From Chloroflexota bacterium (GTDB lineage Bacteria > Chloroflexota > Dehalococcoidia > FW602-bin16): a stretch of DNA of 64,000 nucleotides. Below, piece after piece: positions 35,394 through 44,498 of the stretch. The first letter of the stretch is position 1. Each line of letters starts with the position of its first letter. The notes beneath the pieces were generated by a model that worked only from the letters and a program-made list of their open reading frames with translations, did not search any database and was not told where the DNA came from. The position numbers and the translations under genes are program-made. The stretch spans positions 1 to 64,000 of the forward strand of contig SCTZ01000146.1 of the NCBI GenBank assembly GCA_004297765.1. The letters are read 5' to 3'.

Positions 35394-36707
35394 TCACGCG
35401 GCCTCACTGTGACCATGCGCCACTGCCTCGGGCTGCTCACCGCCGGACGCTTGCCGATGAGCCCCCACGTGCGCGGTCTTCTCCCAGTTGTTGATGCCGC
35501 GCATCTCACGAATAGCGGCCCGCACAGAGGCATAGCCCAACACCCACTGATACGGGATATAGGACAAAGCCATGGTAAACGCGGCCATCTTCGACGGATG
35601 CAGCCCATGTGCGTCGGCGAACTCGTATAGACCCACCACGCTTATTATGTAGTGCGCGAAGAGCAGATAGGCAGGGGAGATCAATAACATGGCGACCGGC
35701 GTTGTGACACGCACGGCCAGCATCATCCAGAGCGACAGCAGCACGTAACCGGTGAGTACGGCCTGAAAGGACGGGAAAGCCAGTGTATAAAGGGCAAGCA
35801 AGCGCTGCTCCCATCCCGGCAGCTTCGTCCAGGTTCCCTTGCGTAGCGTCTGGAGAAAACCCTGGCTCCAGCGCGTGCGCTGTCGAATGAAATGCGCCAG
35901 GGTCGGCGGAGTCTCCTCTTTGGTCACATAGCGATCGTCATACACCACCCGCACATCCTCACCCGTCACGCTGATGCGAATACCGATGTCGGCGTCCTCC
36001 GTAAGGTTCGTTTCGTCCCAGCCCCCAATCTGCTCCAGAAGCTCCCGTGCGAAGAAGACTGTGTTGCCACCCAGCGGGATCATCCCGAGCTGCGCATGGT
36101 AGTGCAGCCGAGATTTGAACCAGAAGAAGTACTCCAGCACATTCAGGGTGGAGTACCACGACGAGGCGTAGTTCATCAGTTGCACGCCACACTGCACGAC
36201 CCGCACGGAGGTCTGCTCCATGACGGTGTTCACCACGTTGAAGATTTCCGGGTGCACCTCGTCCTCGGCGTCGAAGATCGTCACCACCTCGTTGCTCGAT
36301 TGCCGCAACCCAACGTTCAGTCCGTGCGGCTTGTTGATGGGGCGATCGTTGAAGATCACCACACGGGCGTTCGAGATACCTTCCTTACGCAAGCCATCGA
36401 TCTTCTCGTTGGCCTTGGCGATAGTGCCAAGATCGCCGCTCTCGCAGATGACCAGGATCTCCATCAGCTCCTTCGGATAGTTCGCTCGCACGACGCGCTC
36501 GATGGTCCCCTGGATGACCTCCTCTTCGTGCCGTGCCGGCAGAAGGACGGTGAAGGCACGCCGTGGCACGAAGAACACTTCGGGCGCCCGGGATTTCTTG
36601 TAGGCATCCGGCTGATCCCAGGTGTAAATCATCAAGTAGACCGTATAGGCCGCCTGTATCAACACCAGCACCGAGAACGTGAGCGCCACGGCGACGACAA
36701 CGCTCAT
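35394..36707 (-). CDS. Membrane-bound family 2 glycosyltransferase, processive type
   Basis: This 437-residue protein has an N-terminal membrane segment (5-25), a GT-A catalytic domain with FTVLLPARHEEEVI, FDAEDEVHPE (metal site) and TEDADIGIR, the QXXRW-type motif RQRTRWSQG, and three or four C-terminal membrane segments. This layout matches the cellulose-synthase-like and beta-glycan synthase branch of GT2. It overlaps the GtrA-like gene by 4 bp. The product could be a lipid-linked or exported polysaccharide. Confidence 0.85.
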   Translation of the reverse strand: MSVVVAVALTFSVLVLIQAAYTVYLMIYTWDQPDAYKKSRAPEVFFVPRRAFTVLLPARHEEEVIQGTIERVVRANYPKELMEILVICESGDLGTIAKANEKIDGLRKEGISNARVVIFNDRPINKPHGLNVGLRQSSNEVVTIFDAEDEVHPEIFNVVNTVMEQTSVRVVQCGVQLMNYASSWYSTLNVLEYFFWFKSRLHYHAQLGMIPLGGNTVFFARELLEQIGGWDETNLTEDADIGIRISVTGEDVRVVYDDRYVTKEETPPTLAHFIRQRTRWSQGFLQTLRKGTWTKLPGWEQRLLALYTLAFPSFQAVLTGYVLLSLWMMLAVRVTTPVAMLLISPAYLLFAHYIISVVGLYEFADAHGLHPSKMAAFTMALSYIPYQWVLGYASVRAAIREMRGINNWEKTAHVGAHRQASGGEQPEAVAHGHSEAA

Positions 36708-37117
36708 GGCTGTCTCCAGGTCCAGAGGACGTTCAATGCAAAGTTCCAGGCGGTCGCGAGGCCGATCCCCACCAGATTGGCCAGCAAGTAGTACATGCTC
36801 ACCAGGGTTACGAGCACGTATAGCGAGCCGGTGGTGATGACCAGACCACCCAACGAGACGAGGTTGAATTTGGCAAAGTCGATGAAAGCCAGCGTCGGCC
36901 TACCAAACGTCCAGTGGTTGTTCAAGATGAAGTTGCTGGCAATCGAGGCCTCCACGGCCAGGGGCGCGGCTAGCAGGAGAGGCAATGCTGCGCGCTCGTG
37001 CAACAGGTAAAGGAACAGGGTGTTGACTCCCACCCCACTCAACCCGACGGCGCCAAACTTCGCGAGCTTGATGGTCAGGGGAAGCCCTGATCGCAGCATC
37101 CCACCTTTCCTCGCCAC
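36704..37117 (-). CDS. GtrA-like flippase family membrane protein
   Basis: A protein of about 137 residues with four membrane segments and the GtrA signature (KFGAVGLSGVGVNTLFLYLL; SNFILNNHWTFG). GtrA proteins are thought to move polyprenyl-phosphate sugars across the membrane and usually sit next to a GT2 enzyme, as here. The GTG at 37117 has AGGAGG eight bases upstream; ATG at 37099 and GTG at 37138 are alternatives. Confidence 0.85.
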   Translation of the reverse strand: MARKGGMLRSGLPLTIKLAKFGAVGLSGVGVNTLFLYLLHERAALPLLLAAPLAVEASIASNFILNNHWTFGRPTLAFIDFAKFNLVSLGGLVITTGSLYVLVTLVSMYYLLANLVGIGLATAWNFALNVLWTWRQP

Positions 37118-37138
37118 CGGCACCACCTCCTCGTCCAC

Positions 37139-37604
37139 GATCAGGAATCGCGCTGAAGATTGATCGATCTATCCACCACCCCAGCGTGCCAAGCTTTTCG
37201 AGGAAGCTCTGCACCCTGCTCGCGGCGTTAACGGCTGCCATCGCTGGAGTCCCTTTGCAACCTTCATGGCGCGTATCGACGCGCCGCCATCCACTCACCG
37301 GCCGATCGAGCCATGCCGCTTTCGGCGACGGCCACCCCATTTGAGCGACAAGCCAGACGCCTACAACGCCGGAGGATCGTTGATCCATATTCTCAATATC
37401 TCGACAGGATGCATGTTCTATGCCATATCGGCAAGGGCAGCCTCCCCGGTCGCTCCTGCCAATGCAGGATCAGAGCCCCCCGCACCACCCACCATTGAGT
37501 TGGAGATTATCGGGGGGACACCCTCCGAACCCCCGGACTGGCGGCGCGGCCGGCCTTGGGCTATAATGTGGCGGAGCTTGATTGGCGGCCCGGAGCAGGT
37601 GTAG
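37139..37604. other. Intergenic region before dnaX
   Basis: No gene is seen in this 466-bp gap between divergent genes. It was searched by eye for the small SRP RNA, which often precedes dnaX, and the GGAAGGAAGCA core was not found on either strand. Only the -10 element described separately is supported. Confidence 0.5.
37562..37567 (+). promoter_or_regulatory. -10 element of the dnaX promoter
   Basis: TATAAT lies 37 bp before the dnaX start codon. A matching -35 box is not evident. Confidence 0.5.
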
Positions 37605-39260
37605 ATGAGCACGCAGACGCTCTATCGTAAGTGGCGGTCCCAGGACTTCGCCGAGGTTGTGGGACAGGAACACATCACGGGAACCCTCAGGAACGCCCTG
37701 GTAACGGAGAGGATTGCCCATGCCTATCTGTTTTGCGGTCCGAGAGGAACCGGCAAGACTAGCACGGCTCGCATTCTAGCCAAAGCTGTTAACTGTCTCT
37801 CCTCGGACAAGGGTGAGCCCTGCAACACATGCACGATGTGTCGCGCCATCACCGAGGGGCGTGCGCTGGACCTGATAGAGATCGATGCCGCGAGCAATCG
37901 GGGCATCGACGAGATCCGTGACCTGCGCGAAAAGGTCCGCTTCTCGCCCAACGAGGCCCGCCGCAAGTTCTACATCATCGACGAAGTGCACATGCTCACG
38001 TCGGAAGCGTTCAACGCGCTCCTCAAGACCCTGGAGGAACCGCCACCGCACGCCATGTTCGTGCTCGCCACCACCGAGGCCCATAAAGTACCGGCGACCA
38101 TCGCTTCCCGCTGCCAGCGCTTCGACTTTCGGCGCATTCCCCTGGCCGCATCTGTTGGGCGTCTTCGTCAGATCGCCGAGGCCGAGGGGTTCCAGGTGGA
38201 GCCGGCCGCCCTGGAGATCCTGGCCAAGAACGCATCCGGTAGCTTGCGAGACGCCGAGAACCTCCTGGACCAACTGGTGGCCTATTTCGGTCGGGAGATC
38301 ACCGTCGCCCAGGTGCATGGACTTCTGGGCATCACCGGCGATCAGCGCGTTCGAGAACTGGCCCGCGCCGCCCTGAACAAGGATGTCACGGCCGGACTCA
38401 GGCTGATTGCCGCCGTGGCGGCAGACGGTGTAGACCTCCGCCAATTCAACCGCGAGTTGATCGAGTTCTTGCGCGGCGTTCTCCTGACAAACCTGCAGGC
38501 CGCGGATCTGCTGGACATGTCCCAGGAGACACTGGCCGAGATGCGCCAACTCGCTCAGGATAGCTCCCCGACCGAGTTGGTCAGAGCCATCAAGCTCTTC
38601 GGACAAGCCGACGTGCGAAACGAGGTTCAGGCCTCTCTTCCGCTGGAGCTCGCGCTGGTCGAACAGTGTGTGCAGCCCGGACCTTCCGCGGTCCGAGCGC
38701 CACAGGTAGAGCAAGCCACCCGGGCGCGTGTTGCCGCGGTCCCCCCTTCACCCGGCGACGAACGGGATGAGCGGAGCAATCGCCCCCTGACAACTCCGCC
38801 GCACAGGGTGGAGGTCCCCCCTGTGCCGAGCGAGAAAGCACGTGAGCAGGCAGCGGCACCTACACAACAGCCCAAGAGTGATGCCCCCCCAGAGGTGATC
38901 AACCTGGAAGCGCCAGGCGACCTGCTCTCGGTCTGGCCGAGGGTCCTGGAAGCCATTCGGACCACGAACAAGAACGTGGCGGCATTGCTGAATGGATCCT
39001 GTCAGCCCGCTGGACTGGAGGGCGAGACAGTTGTGCTGGAGTTCTACTTCTCCTATCATTCAGATAGGGTCATGAACGACCCGAAGAATCGGCATACTCT
39101 GGAAGAGGCGCTGAGCAAGGTGCTCGGGCGTAACTATCAGGTCAAGTCCGTCCTACGCCCGCGCGAGCGAAAGGCGCGGGGCAAGTCGGCCGCAGAAGAC
39201 GCGACCGTCCGGGCAGCACTGGAGATCTTCGACGCGCGCATCGTCGACGACGACCAGTAG
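37605..39260 (+). CDS. dnaX: DNA polymerase III subunits gamma/tau
   Basis: The 551-residue protein is the clamp-loader ATPase. It shows the Walker A motif GPRGTGKTS, a four-Cys zinc module (CLSSDKGEPCNTCTMC), Walker B IIDEVHML, sensor 1 (FVLATTEAHKV) and the arginine-finger ASRCQRFDF. A Pro-rich linker follows (about 370-430) and then a C-terminal domain of about 120 residues that resembles the tau/alpha-binding part. GGAG lies ten bases before the ATG. It is followed by ybaB and recR, the usual conserved neighbourhood. Confidence 0.95.
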   Translation: MSTQTLYRKWRSQDFAEVVGQEHITGTLRNALVTERIAHAYLFCGPRGTGKTSTARILAKAVNCLSSDKGEPCNTCTMCRAITEGRALDLIEIDAASNRGIDEIRDLREKVRFSPNEARRKFYIIDEVHMLTSEAFNALLKTLEEPPPHAMFVLATTEAHKVPATIASRCQRFDFRRIPLAASVGRLRQIAEAEGFQVEPAALEILAKNASGSLRDAENLLDQLVAYFGREITVAQVHGLLGITGDQRVRELARAALNKDVTAGLRLIAAVAADGVDLRQFNRELIEFLRGVLLTNLQAADLLDMSQETLAEMRQLAQDSSPTELVRAIKLFGQADVRNEVQASLPLELALVEQCVQPGPSAVRAPQVEQATRARVAAVPPSPGDERDERSNRPLTTPPHRVEVPPVPSEKAREQAAAPTQQPKSDAPPEVINLEAPGDLLSVWPRVLEAIRTTNKNVAALLNGSCQPAGLEGETVVLEFYFSYHSDRVMNDPKNRHTLEEALSKVLGRNYQVKSVLRPRERKARGKSAAEDATVRAALEIFDARIVDDDQ

Positions 39261-39308
39261 CACCAGCGCAATCAAACGAGACGTGGTCATAGACCGAGGC
39301 AGGACCTG

Positions 39309-39363
39309 GGAGCGCGGGCATCCTGCCCGCGCGAGTCTCGTGCGGGCGTCTCGCCCGCGCTCC
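39309..39363. repeat. Twin GCGGGC hairpins after dnaX
   Basis: The outer arms GGAGCGCGGGC and GCCCGCGCTCC enclose two smaller hairpins (GCGGGCATCCTGCCCGC and GCGGGCGTCTCGCCCGC). It may end dnaX transcription and looks like a dispersed palindromic unit. Confidence 0.5.
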
Positions 39364-39424
39364 AAGGTGGCGTCCCTCAGAGTGATGGCCAGGTCTTAAT
39401 TAAGCAGCACAAGGAGCTATCGTC

Positions 39425-39730
39425 ATGAACATGAACATGCTGAAGCAGGCCCAGCAGCTACAAGCGAAGATCGCCAAGATCCAGGAGGAGTTGGGTAACG
39501 AAACCGTCACGGCCACGGCCGGTGGTGGCGCAATCACCATCGTCATGACCGGGCACCTGCACGTGCAATCGGTCAAGATCGCCGCCGAGGTGATTGATCC
39601 CGAAGACCCGAGCATGCTGGAGGATCTCGTCCTGAGCGCGGTCAATGAAGCCATCCAGAAGGCCCAGGACCTAGCCGCCCAGCGACTCGGAGCCGTCACC
39701 GGTGGACTGAAGCTGCCCGGCCTTATGTAA
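39425..39730 (+). CDS. ybaB: YbaB/EbfC nucleoid-associated protein
   Basis: The 101-residue protein has the family pattern: an N-terminal helix MNMLKQAQQLQAKIAKIQEEL, a beta-rich middle (VTATAGGGAITIVMTGHLHVQSVKI), the DPEDPSMLEDLV turn and a C-terminal helix ending GGLKLPGL. It forms dimers that bind DNA. AAGGAG lies eight bases before the ATG. It stands between dnaX and recR as in many bacteria. Confidence 0.95.
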   Translation: MNMNMLKQAQQLQAKIAKIQEELGNETVTATAGGGAITIVMTGHLHVQSVKIAAEVIDPEDPSMLEDLVLSAVNEAIQKAQDLAAQRLGAVTGGLKLPGLM

Positions 39731-39736
39731 AGCATC

Positions 39737-39745
39737 TGGTATAAT
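39737..39745 (+). promoter_or_regulatory. Extended -10 promoter before recR
   Basis: TGGTATAAT, an extended -10 hexamer, lies directly after the ybaB stop. The -35 region is weak. It would give recR-recO their own transcript with a leader of about 110 bases that contains the CGATC repeat. Confidence 0.5.
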
Positions 39746-39794
39746 TAGTTGCACTCAGTGTTGTGTTACGTGTGACCTGGCAGGTGCATGACTA

Positions 39795-39840
39795 CATATT
39801 CGGTCCGATCGGTCGGACAACCTGTCAGCTCATCAGTCAC
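39795..39840. repeat. CGATC-rich dispersed repeat, copy 2
   Basis: GGTCCGATCGGTCGGACA followed by GTCAGCTCATCAGTCA; its reverse complement matches the start of copy 1 (CTGATG... TCCGACCGATCGGACCGA). It lies in the recR leader. Confidence 0.45.
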
Positions 39841-39863
39841 GGACCACTAGTTACGAGGAAAGC

Positions 39864-40475
39864 GTGAACCCAAGCCTTGTACCGACCGCCGAGCCCGTAT
39901 CCAGGCTGATCGAGGAGTTCAACAAGCTCCCCGGCATAGGACCCAAGACGGCACAGCGATTGACCTATCATCTCCTGCGGATGCCGGAAAACCAGGCCCG
40001 TTTGCTGGCCGAGGCCATCCTGGAGGTGAAGCAGAAGATTGTCCTTTGCCCCATCTGCTTCAACATCACGGAGCAGGAGCCCTGCATCATCTGTCGCAAC
40101 CAGGAGCGCGACGTGACCCGCATCTGCGTGGTCGAAGAGCCGCTGGACGTGCTGGCCGTGGAGAGGACCAGGGGCTACAGGGGGCTCTACCACGTCCTGC
40201 ACGGCGTCATCTCACCCATGGACGGTATCGGACCAGAGGATCTGCGCATCAAGGAGCTACTGGCCAGACTCGACAACGATGTCGTGCAAGAGGTCATTCT
40301 GGCTACTAATCCCAACCTGGAAGGTGAGGCCACCGCCATGTATGTGCGGCGGCTGGTTGGAGGCTCGGGGATCAGAGTGACGCGCCTGGCCCGCGGTCTA
40401 CCCGTGGGCGGCGATCTGGAATACGCGGACGAGGTCACGCTTACCCGCGCTCTGGAAGGTCGTCAGGAGATCTGA
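39864..40475 (+). CDS. recR: Recombination mediator RecR
   Basis: The 203-residue protein has the helix-hairpin-helix ([24 protein letters not shown]), a C4 zinc finger ([16 protein letters not shown]) and a Toprim domain ([29 protein letters not shown]). It works with RecO (encoded 10 bp downstream) in loading RecA on gapped DNA. The start is GTG with GAGGAAAG upstream. Confidence 0.95.
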   Translation: MNPSLVPTAEPVSRLIEEFNKLPGIGPKTAQRLTYHLLRMPENQARLLAEAILEVKQKIVLCPICFNITEQEPCIICRNQERDVTRICVVEEPLDVLAVERTRGYRGLYHVLHGVISPMDGIGPEDLRIKELLARLDNDVVQEVILATNPNLEGEATAMYVRRLVGGSGIRVTRLARGLPVGGDLEYADEVTLTRALEGRQEI

Positions 40476-40485
40476 GGCCGGGATC

Positions 40486-41265
40486 ATGACTGCTCCGCGC
40501 GTCTACAAGACCGAGGCCGTCGTCCTCAAGCGCTTCAGCCTGGGTGAAGCCGATCGCATCCTCACGCTCTACACGCCCAACCTGGGCAAGCTCCATGCGA
40601 TCGCCAAAGGTGTGCGCCGCACCAAGAGCCGCCTGGGCGGTCATGTCGAGCTGTTCACGCGTAGCGCCCTGATGCTGGCCCACGGGCAGAACCTGGATGT
40701 CCTCACCGGGGCCCAGACACTGGATAGCTTCCTTCCACTACGTGACGACCTTCAGCGCACCAGTTGGGGGATCTACGCGATTGAGCTGGTGGAGCAATTC
40801 ACGGCCGACCAAGTCGAGAATTTCCCTCTCTATCGGTTGCTGGTCGAGACGCTGCACAGGCTGTGCGATGCGCCCGATGGGGAGTTGGTGCTGCGCTACT
40901 TTGAGCTGCAACTCCTACGTCTGGTCGGCTTTCAGCCACAACTCCAGCGTTGCGTCCTCTGCAGCGAAAGACTCACGCCGACGATGAACGGCTTTTCGCC
41001 TCAAGCGGGAGGAATGCTTTGCCCGAGTTGCATTCCTCCCGATCGAGCCATCCGTCGCCTCTCGCCCAACACGCTGAAGGTGCTGCGCTTCCTCCAGAGC
41101 AGTGACTACCCGGGCGCCGTCCGACTCAGACTGACCGACCCACTGCACATAGAGGTCGCGGGCGCGCTGCGCGAGTACATCCGCTTTCACCTCGAGCACG
41201 AGCCCAGGTCACTCTCCTTCCTTGATACGCTGCGACGCCAGAACCTCATTCATCTGCCTGGCTAA
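40486..41265 (+). CDS. recO: DNA repair protein RecO
   Basis: The 259-residue protein has an N-terminal OB fold (YKTEAVVLKRFSLGEADRILTLYT, RRTKSRLGGHVELF), a helical middle and a zinc site (CVLCSERLTP ... CPSC). It anneals single strands and recruits RecR/RecA. It starts 10 bp after recR, forming an operon. Confidence 0.95.
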   Translation: MTAPRVYKTEAVVLKRFSLGEADRILTLYTPNLGKLHAIAKGVRRTKSRLGGHVELFTRSALMLAHGQNLDVLTGAQTLDSFLPLRDDLQRTSWGIYAIELVEQFTADQVENFPLYRLLVETLHRLCDAPDGELVLRYFELQLLRLVGFQPQLQRCVLCSERLTPTMNGFSPQAGGMLCPSCIPPDRAIRRLSPNTLKVLRFLQSSDYPGAVRLRLTDPLHIEVAGALREYIRFHLEHEPRSLSFLDTLRRQNLIHLPG

Positions 41266-41303
41266 TGCGGTTCTCAGAGTGAACGAACACCCATGCTATC
41301 CCA

Positions 41304-41494
41304 CGTAGGGGCGGACGGCTCTGTCCGCCCGGGGTGGGATGGGGCGGGCGGTGGTGCTGTGGCGTACCAGTTTGTTCGCAGAGGCACGTGCCTCCCCCCC
41401 ACAATCGACCGTGCGGCGATCCAAGCTGCAGGCGTTGACTGTGGAAACACCGTGAGCCCCACCACCCAGGCGGACAGAGCCGTCCGCCCCTACG
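41304..41494. mobile_element. MITE-like element with 26-bp inverted ends
   Basis: Perfect 26-base inverted repeats (CGTAGGGGCGGACGGCTCTG and on) bound a 191-bp non-coding element. The ends resemble the CGTAGTGGCGGAC family at 25740 and 47223. It ends 49 bp before the mqn promoter. Confidence 0.65.
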
Positions 41495-41542
41495 AAAGAT
41501 GGTGCGATTACTTGCCGCATGACGGATCAGGGATGCAAAAGC

Positions 41543-41571
41543 TTGACAGCGTGCAGCAACTTCATCATAAT
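41543..41571 (+). promoter_or_regulatory. Sigma-70 promoter of the mqn operon
   Basis: TTGACA and CATAAT are spaced by 17 bp; only one base departs from consensus. Transcription should begin near 41578, inside the palindromic operator. Confidence 0.75.
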
Positions 41572-41575
41572 GCGC

Positions 41576-41601
41576 TAATAGACCGACGCGTCGGTCTATT
41601 A
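41576..41601. promoter_or_regulatory. 26-bp palindromic operator at the mqn start site
   Basis: The perfect palindrome TAATAGACCGACG/CGTCGGTCTATTA covers the predicted start of transcription, a position typical of repressor sites. The AGACCGAC half-site is of the kind bound by TetR-family repressors. No such regulator gene is in the window. Confidence 0.6.
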
Positions 41602-41624
41602 TCAGGTCGCATGGAGGTGGTTGG

Positions 41625-42461
41625 ATGAACAAGCAGCCGTTGCGTTTAGGGCACAGCCCCGATGCCGATGACGCATTCATGTTCTACGCCCTGGCCCACG
41701 GGAAGATCGATACCGGAGGGTTGACCTTCGAGCATATCCTGACCGACATCGAGACCCTCAATCAGTGGGCACGGGAGCCCAGACTGGAAATCAGCGCGGT
41801 CTCGGTGCACGGCTTCGCCTACTGCCACACGCACTACGCGATGCTAACGCACGGCGGCAGCTTTGGACGGAACTACGGTCCGCTAGTGGTCGCCCGGGAA
41901 GCTGTCTCGCTCGAGAGCCTTGCGGGGAAGCGAATAGCTATTCCTGGACTCCTCACCAGCGCCTTTCTGACCCTGCGCTTGCGCCTACCCGAATTCGAGC
42001 CGATCGTCATGCCTTTCGACCGCATTATGGACGCGGTGCTGGCAGGAGAGGCCGACGCGGGGCTAGTGATTCACGAGGGACAACTCACCCATGAGACTAT
42101 GGGATTGCGCAAGATAGAGGACCTGGGTGTGTGGTGGCAGGAGCAGACCGGGTTGCCCCTACCCCTGGGAGTAAACGTAGTGCGAAAGGACCTGGGGGCG
42201 GACATGATGGCGCGCCTTTCGGGCATCCTGCGAGAAAGCGTCGCCTATGGATTGCAGCACCGCGAGGAAGCTCTGGCATATGCCCTTAGCTTCGGCCGCG
42301 GACTGGAACCGTCTCTGGCCGATCGCTTCGTGGGCATGTACGTTAACGATCTCACCCTCGAGCTCAACCAGGAGACACGGAGCAGTATTGAGCTCTTGCT
42401 TCGCCGAGGATCCGAGCGCGGCATTATCCCTCCCATAGGGCAGATCGATTTCGTGTCTTGA
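41625..42461 (+). CDS. mqnD: 1,4-dihydroxy-6-naphthoate synthase
   Basis: The 278-residue protein is a periplasmic-binding-fold enzyme of the MqnA/MqnD family. MqnD features: LGHSPDADDAFMFYAL at the N-terminus, ISAVSVHGFAY, GPLVVAR, IAIPGLLTSAFL, DAGLVIHEGQLTHE and LPLGVNVVRKDL. It converts cyclic dehypoxanthine futalosine to dihydroxynaphthoate in menaquinone synthesis. First gene of the operon, behind a consensus promoter; ribosome site GGAGGTGG before the ATG. Confidence 0.92.
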   Translation: MNKQPLRLGHSPDADDAFMFYALAHGKIDTGGLTFEHILTDIETLNQWAREPRLEISAVSVHGFAYCHTHYAMLTHGGSFGRNYGPLVVAREAVSLESLAGKRIAIPGLLTSAFLTLRLRLPEFEPIVMPFDRIMDAVLAGEADAGLVIHEGQLTHETMGLRKIEDLGVWWQEQTGLPLPLGVNVVRKDLGADMMARLSGILRESVAYGLQHREEALAYALSFGRGLEPSLADRFVGMYVNDLTLELNQETRSSIELLLRRGSERGIIPPIGQIDFVS

Positions 42462-42483
42462 CAGACGAGCGCGGAGGTTTGTG

Positions 42484-43584
42484 ATGACGATGTCCACGGC
42501 GCAGCTCACCGATCTCGAGCACAGGATATATGCGGGTCAACGGCTCTCGGCTGAAGATGGGATCGCTCTCTTTGAGTGCGACAACCTCTCCTTCCTGGGA
42601 AAGCTCGCTAGATTCGCTCAGCAACGGAGGAGCGGGAACCACGTATTCTTCAATATCAACCGCCACCTCAATCTAACCAACGTCTGTTTCGGCACGTGCG
42701 CTTTCTGCTCCTTCGCCCGGAGAGAAGGGCAGCCAGGTGCATACACACTAAGCGTCGATGAAGCGGTCGAGAAGGCCGTGGCCGGCGCTCCCGATGGGCT
42801 GACAGAGTTGCACGTCGTCAACAGCCTGCATCCGACCCTCCCTTTCGACTACTACGTGACGGTGGTCCGTCACCTGAAAGCCGCCCTGCCCAAGGTGCAT
42901 ATCAAGGCCTATACGGCAGTTGAGATCGATCACTTCAGCAAAATCGGTGGGCTCTCGCCGGAAGACGTCCTGCGCGTCCTGAAAGAGGCTGGGCTTGCAT
43001 CTCTCACGGGGGGCGGAGCAGAGATCTTTGCCCCTCGTGTGCGCCGCGCTATCTGTCCCCGCAAGATCAGCGCCGAGCGCTGGCTGGAGATCCACAGCCT
43101 GGCACATCAGCTAGGGCTGCATACCACCGCCACCATGCTTTTCGGACACCTGGAAACACCAGCCGAGCGTGTTGACCACATTCTGCGGCTGCGTGCGCTG
43201 CAGGACGCAACCGGCGGCTTCCTGGTGTTTGTCCCATTGCGATTCCATAACGTCGGCAACAATCTTGCCCACGTGCCCATGGCTACTGCCCACGAGGTTC
43301 TCAAGACGTTCGCGGTGAGCCGTGTCCTCCTCGACAATTTCGCGCATCTAAAAGCCTACTGGGTCTCGGTCGGACTCGAAACAGCTCAGCTCGCCCTGGA
43401 GTTTGGTGTTGACGACCTGGATGGCACGGTGGTACACGAACAGATTCACCACGATGCTGGTGCGAGTACACCGCAGCAGATATCGAAAGATGCCCTTATT
43501 CGTCTCATTCAGGAGGCCGGGCGCATTCCGACCGAGCGCGACACAGTCTACAACGTTGTTCAGACATACGGGAAGCTGGCGTGA
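42484..43584 (+). CDS. mqnE: Aminofutalosine synthase (radical SAM)
   Basis: This radical SAM protein of 366 residues has the cluster motif CFGTCAFCSFARREGQPGAY. The MqnE-type pattern follows: ELHVVNSLHPTLPFDYY, KAYTAVEIDHF, TGGGAEIFAPRVRRAICPRK, FVPLRFHNVGNNL. It joins 3-[(1-carboxyvinyl)oxy]benzoate to S-adenosylmethionine, giving aminodeoxyfutalosine. It starts 22 bp after mqnD with GGAGGT five bases from the ATG. GTG at 42481 is also in frame. Confidence 0.92.
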   Translation: MTMSTAQLTDLEHRIYAGQRLSAEDGIALFECDNLSFLGKLARFAQQRRSGNHVFFNINRHLNLTNVCFGTCAFCSFARREGQPGAYTLSVDEAVEKAVAGAPDGLTELHVVNSLHPTLPFDYYVTVVRHLKAALPKVHIKAYTAVEIDHFSKIGGLSPEDVLRVLKEAGLASLTGGGAEIFAPRVRRAICPRKISAERWLEIHSLAHQLGLHTTATMLFGHLETPAERVDHILRLRALQDATGGFLVFVPLRFHNVGNNLAHVPMATAHEVLKTFAVSRVLLDNFAHLKAYWVSVGLETAQLALEFGVDDLDGTVVHEQIHHDAGASTPQQISKDALIRLIQEAGRIPTERDTVYNVVQTYGKLA

Positions 43585-44498
43585 TGAGAGGGGAACATGT
43601 CGACGAGCTGACGGCCGGTTTGGATTACCCTTTGCGTCCCCCCAGGGTCGGTCATATTCAGTTTCTCAACTGCCTTCCCCTTTACCATGGCTTGGTCAAG
43701 AGCCATGGCTTGCTCGACGTGGAGTTGCGGAAGGGCACGCCAACCGAGTTGAACCGTATGCTTCTGCGTGGTGAGCTGGACGTATCGCCTATCTCCTCCG
43801 TCGAGTACCTACGCCACCATCGTGACCTGATGCTCTTGCCTGATATCACGGTTAGCTCCGATGGCGAGGTGAAGAGTATCACCCTGGTAAGCAGGGTGCC
43901 CCTGGCGGAGCTAGACGGCCGTGCTCTCGCCCTCACCGACACGTCAGCCACCTCTCATGTCCTGACGCGCATTATCCTGGAACGGCGCTATGGAGTTTGT
44001 CCCAACTACTTCGTGTCTCCTCCAGATGTGGACCGAATGCTTCAGAGGGCGGATGCGGCCTTGCTTATTGGGGACCCCGCGCTTCGCGCACTGGGCCTTG
44101 GCGCGCAGGGTCTCTACGTTCACGACCTCGGGCAGGAATGGAAGGAGTACACAGGGCAAACGATGGTCTATGCGGTGTGGGCGGTTCGGCGCGCGTTTGC
44201 TGCGAGAAAGCCAGACATGGTAAGAGAAGTATACCTGAACTTTCAGCGGTCTCTTTCCTACAGTCTGAGCAAAGTCGACGAGATTGCGCTGGCGAGCGCC
44301 CGCTGGGAGCCGTTCAGCGCCGCAGAGCTGGCGGCCTATTTTCGCGGCCTGCGGTTCGAGTTTGGCACACGCTATCAGGCTGGATTGCTTGAATTCGCCC
44401 GCCAGGCCCAAGGGCTGGGAGAGCTGCAAGAGGTGCCGCCCCTAGAATTCGTGTCGCTGGGATGCGCGATAGAAGAAGGGAAGCCAGATGGTGCATGA
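43584..44498 (+). CDS. mqnA: Chorismate dehydratase
   Basis: A protein of 304 residues of the MqnA family: RVGHIQFLNCLPLYHGL, LRKGTPTELNRMLLRGELDVSPISSVEYLRH, SSDGEVKSITLVSRVPL, TDTSATSHVLTRIIL and DAALLIGDPAL. It dehydrates chorismate in the first futalosine step. It overlaps the mqnE stop and carries about 18 extra residues before the usual family start. Confidence 0.92.
   Translation: MRGEHVDELTAGLDYPLRPPRVGHIQFLNCLPLYHGLVKSHGLLDVELRKGTPTELNRMLLRGELDVSPISSVEYLRHHRDLMLLPDITVSSDGEVKSITLVSRVPLAELDGRALALTDTSATSHVLTRIILERRYGVCPNYFVSPPDVDRMLQRADAALLIGDPALRALGLGAQGLYVHDLGQEWKEYTGQTMVYAVWAVRRAFAARKPDMVREVYLNFQRSLSYSLSKVDEIALASARWEPFSAAELAAYFRGLRFEFGTRYQAGLLEFARQAQGLGELQEVPPLEFVSLGCAIEEGKPDGA

Noticed and set aside
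37139-37604. Signal recognition particle RNA upstream of dnaX
   Set aside because: The conserved GGAAGGAAGCA apical loop sequence was not found on either strand.
37776-38714. 312-codon minus-strand frame inside dnaX
   Set aside because: It lies antisense to well-conserved dnaX motifs and shows no domain or ribosome site.
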